Shown piece by piece: positions 15,570 to 22,182 of a stretch of DNA of 64,000 nucleotides. This DNA is from Candidatus Ribeiella danica. GTDB lineage: Bacteria > Chloroflexota > Chloroflexia > Chloroflexales > Roseiflexaceae. Numbering within the stretch: position 1 is the stretch's first letter; each line of letters begins with the position of its first letter. The notes under the pieces are model-generated. The model searched no databases and was not told the DNA's origin. It saw only the letters and a list, made by a program, of their open reading frames with translations. The position numbers were made by a program, and so were the translations under genes. The DNA lies in NCBI GenBank assembly GCA_016717335.1, contig JADKFS010000001.1, forward strand, positions 310,001 through 374,000, in the 5' to 3' direction.

Positions 15570-16700
15570 ATGCTCTACAAAATTCTGAAGCCACTGCTGT
15601 TCCGCCTCGACGCCGAGCGCGCCCACAACCTGGTGAGCGGGCTGCTGCGGGCCACATCCGCCACGCCGCTGCTGAGCGTGCTGCGCGCGATCTACTCCTA
15701 CGACGACCCAATCCTGGCGACCGAGTGCGCGGGCCTACGCATGGCCAACCCGATCGGGCTCGCCGCCGGCTTCGACAAGCGCGCCGCGCTGATCGGCCCG
15801 ATGGCGGCGCTCGGCTTCGGCCACGTCGAGGTCGGCACGGTGACGGCGCGGCCTCAGCCCGGCAACCCGCGTCCGCGCCTGTTTCGCCTGCCTGAGGACG
15901 GCGCGCTGATCAACCGGCTCGGCTTCAACAGCCCGGGGATGGTTGCCGTTGCGCGACGCCTGCGTGACCAACGACCGACGGCCAACGACCGACTAACGAC
16001 GAATCGGACAGCGACCTCCTTGGTCGTTGGTCCTTCGTCGTTAGTCGTAGGCGTCAATATCGGCAAGAACCGCACGACCCCGCTCGAGCGCGCGGCCGAG
16101 GACTACCTGGCCGCGTTCGTGGCGCTGGCCGCGCAGGCCGACTACGTCACGGTCAACATCTCGTCGCCGAACACGCCGGGCCTGCGGCTGCTGCACGAGC
16201 GCGCCGCGCTGGAGCAGCTGCTTGGCGAGCTGGCGGCGCTGAACCGGCGCCTGGGCCGGCCGCGCCCGATCTTCCTGAAGATCTCGCCAGATGAGACACC
16301 GGCGCAGATCGAGGAGGTCGTGCAGGCCGGCTGCGCGGCCGCGATCGCCGGCTTCGTCGCGACGAACACGACCCTATCGCGCGAGGGGCTGCACAGCCCG
16401 CTCGCCGCCGAGACAGGCGGGCTGAGCGGCCGGCCGCTGCGCGAGCGCTCGCTCGGCACGATCGCCCAGCTGCGCCGGCTGACCGACGGCCGAGTGCCGA
16501 TCATCGGCGTCGGCGGGGTGGCCAGCGCCGAGGACGCCTACGCGCACATCCGCAGCGGCGCGAGCCTGGTACAGCTCTACACCGGGCTGATCTACGAAGG
16601 GCCGGACCTGATCTACCGGATCAAGCGCGGCCTGGCCGACCTGCTGCGGCGGGATGGTTTCCGGTCGATCGCCGAAGCGGTCGGCACGATTCGATCGTAG
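15570..16700 (+). CDS. pyrD: Dihydroorotate dehydrogenase, class 2 (quinone type)
   Basis: A 376-residue flavoenzyme. The start MLYKILKPLLFRLDAERAHN gives the N-terminal membrane-associating helices of class 2 enzymes. The active-site motif is VNISSPNTPGLR, with the catalytic Ser of class 2 rather than the Cys of class 1. GVNIGKN and GVGGV bind FMN. ATG 15570 is preferred over codons that overlap pyrK. Residues about 132-162, between RRLR and GVNIGKN, are encoded by a repeat insertion. It oxidises dihydroorotate with quinone as acceptor in known relatives. Its place right after a complete pyrK is unexpected. Confidence 0.95.
   Translation: MLYKILKPLLFRLDAERAHNLVSGLLRATSATPLLSVLRAIYSYDDPILATECAGLRMANPIGLAAGFDKRAALIGPMAALGFGHVEVGTVTARPQPGNPRPRLFRLPEDGALINRLGFNSPGMVAVARRLRDQRPTANDRLTTNRTATSLVVGPSSLVVGVNIGKNRTTPLERAAEDYLAAFVALAAQADYVTVNISSPNTPGLRLLHERAALEQLLGELAALNRRLGRPRPIFLKISPDETPAQIEEVVQAGCAAAIAGFVATNTTLSREGLHSPLAAETGGLSGRPLRERSLGTIAQLRRLTDGRVPIIGVGGVASAEDAYAHIRSGASLVQLYTGLIYEGPDLIYRIKRGLADLLRRDGFRSIAEAVGTIRS
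15964..16050. repeat. In-frame inverted repeat in pyrD
   Basis: Left arm words CCAACGACCGAC and ACTAACGACGAA (15967-16001) are complementary to right arm words TCGTTGGTCC and TTCGTCGTTAGT (16019-16048). The segment encodes a Thr/Arg/Asn-rich stretch and then TSLVVGPSSLVVG, replacing the short loop seen in other class 2 enzymes. The reading frame is intact. Confidence 0.9.
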
Positions 16701-16766
16701 AACGGATCACTTTACACTCACCTGCCGGCAATGGGCGCTTCTGCCCCATCATATACCATCTTCCTA

Positions 16767-16795
16767 TTGCATGGTTGCCATGCCTAGTGTATAAT
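16767..16795 (+). promoter_or_regulatory. Promoter of the sortase/DUF11 pair
   Basis: TTGCAT (16767-16772), a 17-base spacer and TATAAT (16790-16795), 46 bases before the sortase ATG. Confidence 0.75.
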
Positions 16796-16841
16796 CGCGC
16801 TGTAGCATGCCCTTGGGCGGCGCGGCCCCGAGAGGTTGGCC

Positions 16842-17735
16842 ATGACAACCCGGCAGCACCATCCACATCCGGCCAGTGAACAGAACGCGCTCGATCTGCT
16901 CGAGGCATTGATCGAGGCGCCGCCAACGCCCACCGAGCGGCGGCGCAAGCCGGTGGCCCTACGCTCGGCAACCGAGCAGCGCCAGCACGCGCTGCGGGGC
17001 TTCATGCTGCGCACCTGGGTCGACTCGCTGCTGCACAACGCCGAGCGCCTGGTGTTTCTGGCGACGGTGCTGGTCTTCGGCTACTGGCTGCTCGACGGCC
17101 CCGTGCGCGACTGGCTACACGAGCAGCAGCAGCCCACGATCGCCGCGCCAGTCGCGGCCGCGGCCCCGGCTGCCCCGCAGCAGTTGGCCACCGGGCCACG
17201 GGCGCAGAGCGCGGCAGCAGCCGCGCCGCTGCCCTACACGACGCCCGAGCAGGGCGCGCAGCCGGCCGACGACTTTATGGCCCCGCGCCAGCGCCCGATC
17301 GACGCGCCGGTCGCCGTCGTGCTGCAGCCGACCCACCTGGCGATCCCGGCGATTGGAGTCGACTCGCCGGTCAAAGAAGTCTTCGTCGTCGACGGAGCCT
17401 GGGAGGTGGCCGACTACGCGGCTGGCTACCTGCACGGCACCGGCCTGCCGGGCGACCCGGGCAACGCCGTTCTCGCCGGGCACGCCGGCCTGCGCGGCGG
17501 AGTCTTCCGTGACCTGGGCGCGCTCGCTGTCGGCAACGACATCTACGTCGACGCCGCCGGCTGGCAGCACCACTACCGGGTACGCGAGATACAAAGCGTG
17601 TGGCCGACGCAGGTCGAGGTGCTCGACCAGACCAGTACGTCCGTGCTGACACTTCTCACCTGCACAAACTGGGACACACAGCGACTCGTCGTCGTCGCCG
17701 ATCTTGTTGATTCGAAGCCGTCTCCAGGCCCGTAA
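16842..17735 (+). CDS. Sortase
   Basis: A membrane-anchored transpeptidase of about 297 residues. A cytoplasmic N-terminus is followed by a transmembrane segment (LVFLATVLVFGYWLL, near residues 70-85), an Ala/Pro-rich linker and a C-terminal sortase domain. The catalytic His is in LAGHAGLRGG, the Cys in TLLTCTNW and the Arg in DTQRLVVVADLV. I start at ATG 16842 because GAGAGG is six bases upstream; the TTG at 16836 is too close to it. Sortases cut surface proteins at LPxTG-like signals and attach them to another amine. The gene 24 bases downstream encodes a protein with an LPATS-type tail, its likely substrate. Class (D, E or F) is not settled. Confidence 0.93.
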   Translation: MTTRQHHPHPASEQNALDLLEALIEAPPTPTERRRKPVALRSATEQRQHALRGFMLRTWVDSLLHNAERLVFLATVLVFGYWLLDGPVRDWLHEQQQPTIAAPVAAAAPAAPQQLATGPRAQSAAAAAPLPYTTPEQGAQPADDFMAPRQRPIDAPVAVVLQPTHLAIPAIGVDSPVKEVFVVDGAWEVADYAAGYLHGTGLPGDPGNAVLAGHAGLRGGVFRDLGALAVGNDIYVDAAGWQHHYRVREIQSVWPTQVEVLDQTSTSVLTLLTCTNWDTQRLVVVADLVDSKPSPGP

Positions 17736-17759
17736 TCGGGCGCGAGGGGGAACTAAGAG

Positions 17760-19625
17760 ATGCAGCGTTTCGTTCGCCGCAAGAACCGATCGCAGCCGGG
17801 GCGCAAACCAGCGCGCTGGACCGTGCTGGAGATCGGAATGCTCGTCGTAGCCGTGCTGATGATCGTCTTCCCGCTCTACGCCGAGGCATACCGCTGGATC
17901 AACCCGCTTGGCGTGCCGGCCGCGCCGCGCCTGCAAGGCGACCTTACGGCCACAAGCGATGTGGCTCAGCTGCGGGCGACCCAGACGGAGATCGGGACCA
18001 GCCCTACGGCGGTGACGAACCCGACCAACACGCCGACCACAGTCCCCGGCGCCACCAGCACATCAACCACAGTCCCCGGCGCCACCAGCACGCCGACCAC
18101 AGTCCCCGGCGCCACCAGCACATCAACCACAGTCGCCGGCGCCACCAGCACATCGACCACGGTCGCCGGCGCCACCAGCACGCCGACGATCACGCCCACG
18201 CCTGGACCGAGCAGCACGCCGACGGCCACGCTGCTACCCGGAACCGGCACCCCGACACTCACGCCGATCGCAAATCAGCCACAGCTGCAGCTGATCAAGA
18301 GCGTCTCCGTCTCGATGGCTCAGATCGGCGATCAGTTCAACTACTCGATCTCGGTGATCACCAACAAGACCACCGCCAACCAGATTGTAGTCACCGACAG
18401 GCTTGACAGCCAGCTCGACGTGGTCGGCACGCGAGCGACCAATGGCACCTGCAACGTCAGCGGCAACACCGTCACCTGCGCGATCCAGGCGCTCAACAAC
18501 CAGCCCGTGTCGATCGATATCGCCGTGCGAGTTAGCACGCGCGCGACGCCGGGCGGCAAGATCACCAACCAGGCGACCGCCACCGACGACCGCGGCGTCC
18601 AGGCGGCGTCGGAAAGCGTGGCGGTGGACATCGACAAGCTGGTGGAGGCGCCCTCGGTGACGCCGGGCGGGACGCTGCCCACCAACACGCCGGGCGGGAC
18701 GCTGCCCAGCAGCACGCCCACCGAGGGGCCGCCGCCCCCGACCGCCACTCCAAAGCAGAACGGTGGTGGCGGCGGTGGCGGCGGTGGCGGCGGTGGCGGT
18801 GGCGGCGGCGGTGGTGGTGGCGGAGCGACTCCGACAACACAGTCCGTACCACCGCTGCCGCCGATCCCACAGCCGGGTGGCGGGGGCGTCATCCCGCCCA
18901 CGCCGCGCACCAGCCGGCCACCCGTCCCCGGGCCAGTCGGCGGGGCGCGCGCGACGGCGACCGCTACGCCGGCCGCGACACCGGTCGACAACGGGACGTT
19001 CTTCCGGATGGCCAGCGACTGGGGCAGCGCGTTCGCGGGCAAGGAGATCAACTATGTGATCGCCTTCAGCAACACGCGGGCGAGCGGCGCGATCAACAAC
19101 CTGATCATCACAAGCGAGCTGCCCGACAACCTGACAGTGCTCGAGACAAAGGCCGATCGCGGCGACCCACAGGCCACGGGCAATCAGATCAAGCTGGTCC
19201 TGGATAGCCTGGGGGCCGGCCAGAGCGTCGAGATTGCCATGCGCACGAAGATCAAGGACGACGTGCAGGTCGGCACGCGAATCGTCAGCCAGGCCGCGGC
19301 ATCCTTCGACGGCCTGCCGCTTCCGCTGCGCTCCAACGTCGTGACCGTGCTGATCGTCGGGACGAACCTCGGCCCGGCGGCCCAGCAGATCCAGACCAGT
19401 ACGCCGACTGCGACGGCAACCGTGACGGCGGCGCCCAGCGCCACGGCCGTAAACACTGTCGCCACCGTGCCGGCGACCGCCGCCCCCGCGGCCGGCGTGA
19501 GCGCGCCCACGGCCGCGCCGCTCCCGGCGACCAGCTCGGGCATCCCGATCTACGGCTTCGTGCTGCTTGGGCTGACGCTCCTGCTGCGGACCGTGCGGGT
19601 CCACCGCTGGCAGTCGAGGATCTAA
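17760..19625 (+). CDS. DUF11 repeat surface protein with sortase-type tail
   Basis: A 621-residue exported protein. An N-terminal anchor (VLEIGMLVVAVLMIVFPLYA, residues 22-41) leads into a Thr/Pro-rich tandem repeat of ten residues (about 92-142). Two DUF11 domains, roughly 175-290 and 415-535, flank a Gly-rich run (near 335-356) and a Pro-rich linker. The C-terminus has LPATSSG (588-594), a hydrophobic segment and a basic end (HRWQSRI), the layout of a sortase sorting signal. It directly follows the sortase gene. DUF11 domains are common in bacterial surface adhesin-like proteins. The C-terminal motif departs from LPxTG at the last position. Confidence 0.9.
   Translation: MQRFVRRKNRSQPGRKPARWTVLEIGMLVVAVLMIVFPLYAEAYRWINPLGVPAAPRLQGDLTATSDVAQLRATQTEIGTSPTAVTNPTNTPTTVPGATSTSTTVPGATSTPTTVPGATSTSTTVAGATSTSTTVAGATSTPTITPTPGPSSTPTATLLPGTGTPTLTPIANQPQLQLIKSVSVSMAQIGDQFNYSISVITNKTTANQIVVTDRLDSQLDVVGTRATNGTCNVSGNTVTCAIQALNNQPVSIDIAVRVSTRATPGGKITNQATATDDRGVQAASESVAVDIDKLVEAPSVTPGGTLPTNTPGGTLPSSTPTEGPPPPTATPKQNGGGGGGGGGGGGGGGGGGGGGATPTTQSVPPLPPIPQPGGGGVIPPTPRTSRPPVPGPVGGARATATATPAATPVDNGTFFRMASDWGSAFAGKEINYVIAFSNTRASGAINNLIITSELPDNLTVLETKADRGDPQATGNQIKLVLDSLGAGQSVEIAMRTKIKDDVQVGTRIVSQAAASFDGLPLPLRSNVVTVLIVGTNLGPAAQQIQTSTPTATATVTAAPSATAVNTVATVPATAAPAAGVSAPTAAPLPATSSGIPIYGFVLLGLTLLLRTVRVHRWQSRI
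18033..18185. repeat. 30-bp coding tandem repeat
   Basis: About five copies of a 30-base unit (core CCCGGCGCCACCAGCAC) encode the ten-residue Thr/Pro/Gly/Ala/Ser repeat of the DUF11 protein. Copy number could vary by slippage. Confidence 0.95.
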
Positions 19626-19656
19626 AATCCCTCGTCTTGTTTGCCCTCACCCCCTG

Positions 19657-19682
19657 CCCCCTCTCCCAGCCGGGAGAGGGGG
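19657..19682 (+). terminator. REP-like GC hairpin after the DUF11 gene
   Basis: CCCCCTCTCCC (19657-19667) pairs with GGGAGAGGGGG (19672-19682), preceded by CCCTCACCCCCTG. This is one half of the REP-like module seen at many other gaps. It may act as a transcript end. Confidence 0.7.
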
Positions 19683-19874
19683 TTATCCTTATCCTTTTCC
19701 ACCGACGTGTACTCATGTGAAGCGACCTTCCCGGCGCGTAGCCGTATCTTTTCGCCAGCGGCGCGGCATCGCCCTATACTTGCTTCGTAGAGGGGTGCAA
19801 TCTCTCGCCTGCCGTCGTCTCGGTTCCTCGCGCGTCCCACCTCGCCTCTCTTCACAGACACGAAGGAGATGGCG

Positions 19875-21179
19875 ATGTCCACCATTAGTCTGTCACGGCC
19901 ACAGGTGGTCCGGCGCCCGGCGCGCCTGCTCGCCGGCTGGGCGCTGCTCGCGCTGGCAGTGCTGCTCGGCGCGGCGGGCGCCGCCGCGGCCTTCTTCGGG
20001 GCGGCCTACCTGACGAGCAGCGTGGGCGGACTCTGCCTGGCGGCGCTGCTGGCCTGCCTGGCCCTCAGCGGCGGGCTGGCCGCCGCGGCGGCCGGCATTC
20101 TCGCGCCGTTGCACCGCATCCGCCTGGCGCTCGGCGTCGCGATCGGCACGACGCTGCTGGTCGCGCTGCTGGCAGCGCTGACGATCTTCCGGCCGCTGGC
20201 CGCAGCACAGGCGACCGCGCCCCTGCCGGCGGACGCGGGCTACTGGAATCTACCCACCGGCTCGCGCATCGCCTACCGCAAGGTGCCGGCGGTCGGCCCG
20301 GCCAAGACGACGCCGATCATCCGGCTGCACGGCGGCCCTGGCGCGTATGCCGTCGCGCAGCACCGCTTCGACACACTCTACCAGCAGCTCGCGCAGGCCG
20401 GCTACGACGTCTACCTGTACGACCAGGTCGGGGGCGGCCTCTCGGCGCGCCTGCCCGACCCGCGCGACTATACCGTCAGCCGGCACATCGCCGACCTGGA
20501 GGCGCTACGCCGGCAGATCGGCGCCGAGCAGGTGATCGTGCTGGCCGACTCGTGGGGCGCGACGCTGGCGGCCAACTACATGGCGGTCTACCCCTCGCGC
20601 GTGGCGAAGGCGATCTTCACGTCGCCGGCGCCGATTAGCTACGCCGAGTGGACCGATATGGGCAGCATTACGCGGCGCCTGCCGGCAGCCCAGCAGGCGC
20701 GGATCGCGAGCCTGTTCTCGCGGCCGCGCTACACGGCGGCGATGACCCTGGTGCAGATCAACCTGCGGGCGGCGCACGCCTTCGCGCCGGACGCCGAGAT
20801 GGACGGCTTCTTCGACGCGCTGACCGCCCCGATGATGACCGGCATGGTCTGCGACCCGGCCCACTTCCCGGATGTCGACGCGGTGCAGGGCTTCGGGTTC
20901 TGGGCCAACCTGATGACCGGGTACGACGCGAGCCGGCGCGACGATAACCGGCGGCCGCTGCTGGCGACGAACCGCGCGCCAGTCCTGGTTCTGACCGGCG
21001 CGTGCAACTACATCAGGCCGGCGGTCGCGCAGCAGTACGCGGCGACCTTCCCCAGCGCGACGATGATCGACTTCCCGGATGCCGGACACGTGATCTACCT
21101 CGACCAGCCCGACCGGTATGTCGCGGTTGTCCGCGCATTCCTGGCCGACCAGCCGCTGCCGTCGAAGATATGGAGGTGA
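19875..21179 (+). CDS. Alpha/beta hydrolase, proline iminopeptidase-like, with N-terminal membrane domain
   Basis: A 434-residue protein. The first 115 residues hold three or four hydrophobic segments. The rest is an alpha/beta hydrolase with the oxyanion motif IIRLHGGPG, the nucleophile elbow VLADSWGATLA (Ser in a GxSxG-like turn) and a C-terminal catalytic His in DAGHVIYLD. The HGGPG motif and elbow resemble the proline iminopeptidase (S33) group, so a peptidase role is plausible. The active domain would sit at the membrane. I prefer ATG 19875 because AGGAG (19864-19868) touches the other in-frame ATG at 19869. A chagasin-like protease inhibitor follows three bases after the stop. Confidence 0.85.
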   Translation: MSTISLSRPQVVRRPARLLAGWALLALAVLLGAAGAAAAFFGAAYLTSSVGGLCLAALLACLALSGGLAAAAAGILAPLHRIRLALGVAIGTTLLVALLAALTIFRPLAAAQATAPLPADAGYWNLPTGSRIAYRKVPAVGPAKTTPIIRLHGGPGAYAVAQHRFDTLYQQLAQAGYDVYLYDQVGGGLSARLPDPRDYTVSRHIADLEALRRQIGAEQVIVLADSWGATLAANYMAVYPSRVAKAIFTSPAPISYAEWTDMGSITRRLPAAQQARIASLFSRPRYTAAMTLVQINLRAAHAFAPDAEMDGFFDALTAPMMTGMVCDPAHFPDVDAVQGFGFWANLMTGYDASRRDDNRRPLLATNRAPVLVLTGACNYIRPAVAQQYAATFPSATMIDFPDAGHVIYLDQPDRYVAVVRAFLADQPLPSKIWR

Positions 21180-21182
21180 CCT

Positions 21183-21575
21183 ATGATTCGCATCGTGCGT
21201 GTACTCGTCGCCCTGGCCGGCATCGCGGCCCTGGTGGCCTGCGGCGCAGCGGCCGGAAGCACCCGGCTGAGCGAGCAGGACGCCGGCAAGACGGTGCAGC
21301 TGCGCGCCGGCGACAAGCTGTCGATCGTGCTGGACGGCAACCCGACCACCGGCTACCAGTGGGAGCAGGATGCCGGAGATCTCGCCATTCTGAAGCCGGC
21401 CGGCGAGCCGGCCTTTAACGCTGACTCGAGCGCGCTGGGCTCGGGCGGCAAGGTGACCGTGCCGTTCCAGGCCGCCGCGCCAGGCCAGACCACGCTCAAG
21501 CTGATCTACCACCGCGCGTTCGAGAAGGACGTCCCGCCCGCCAAGACCTTCGAGGTGAGCGTCGTCGTCCAGTAG
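21183..21575 (+). CDS. Chagasin-like (I42) protease inhibitor lipoprotein
   Basis: A 130-residue lipoprotein. The signal ends in a lipobox (ALVAC, Cys near 20). The mature part shows the I42 motif NPTTGY, a central GSGGKVTVPFQAAAPGQTTL and an HRAFE segment where the family has an RPW-type loop. I42 proteins block papain-like cysteine proteases. It starts behind GGAGGT, three bases after the hydrolase stop, so the two are co-transcribed. A hairpin with five Ts follows. The target protease is unknown. Confidence 0.88.
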   Translation: MIRIVRVLVALAGIAALVACGAAAGSTRLSEQDAGKTVQLRAGDKLSIVLDGNPTTGYQWEQDAGDLAILKPAGEPAFNADSSALGSGGKVTVPFQAAAPGQTTLKLIYHRAFEKDVPPAKTFEVSVVVQ

Positions 21576-21596
21576 GCGCTGCCCCGGCACCCCCAT

Positions 21597-21620
21597 CTCA
21601 CCTTTCGGTGGTGAGTTTTT
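21597..21620 (+). terminator. Intrinsic terminator after the I42 gene
   Basis: CTCACC (21597-21602), a 7-base loop, GGTGAG (21610-21615), then TTTTT. Confidence 0.75.
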
Positions 21621-21649
21621 CCTCAAGCGCATTCTGGTGCGCCGCAGGC

Positions 21650-21787
21650 CCTCACCCCCTACCCCTCTCCCGCCGCCACGGGAGAGAGGGGATTATTGTT
21701 GGCTGGTGGCTGGGTTTCGGCTGCGCCGAAACCCAGCCACCAGCTAGTTGTCACCCCTGCCCCTGCAGGGGCGGGAGCAGGGGCTGG
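21650..21787. repeat. Composite REP element with a perfect central hairpin (site H2)
   Basis: Left REP-like half (CCCTCACCCC and CTCTCCC...GGGAGAG), then a perfect 19-bp stem with a 3-base loop: CTGGTGGCTGGGTTTCGGC at 21703-21721 and its complement at 21725-21743. A right REP half in the opposite sense (CCCCTGCAGGGG) follows. The central arms are unlike those at other sites except for the TTCGGC next to the loop. Confidence 0.9.
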
Positions 21788-22182
21788 GTATTCGGCGTGC
21801 CCACAGGGCCCTACATATAGGATATACTAGCGGAGCGGCAGCAGAGATGAGCAATCTTCCTTCGAGGAGAAGATCTTTTTGCTTTACAGGCATGGCGCGG
21901 TCAGGTAGTAGCGAAAGCGCAAGCCGTTGAGCGATCTTTCCACGAGGTTGCGGGAATATTCCACGCGTATGTAAAGTCTTCTGCTATACTCCCAGGAGCG
22001 TTTTCGGCAGTTAGTACATTCCCGCAGAAAGAGACGGAGGATTTTTCACCACGAAGACTCGAAGACTCGAAGGCGTACGAAAAGGATATGTTCGCACTTC
22101 GTACCTTCGTGCCTTCGTGGTGAAAGCGTTGCTCCATTGCCTTCAATCTGAATGCCTTTAGCGTTAGCCCAACGGAGCAGAC
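21788..22182. other. Gene-free gap with two inverted repeats
   Basis: A TATACT box (21823-21828) is followed by a small hairpin with a T-run (ATCTTC/GAAGAT then TTTTT, 21854-21880), so a very short transcript is conceivable. At 22044-22125, TTTCACCACGAAG and its exact complement bracket CGAAGACT words, a widespread type of bacterial repeat. A second TATACT (21985-21990) could drive the next gene. No coding sequence is supported. Confidence 0.5.
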
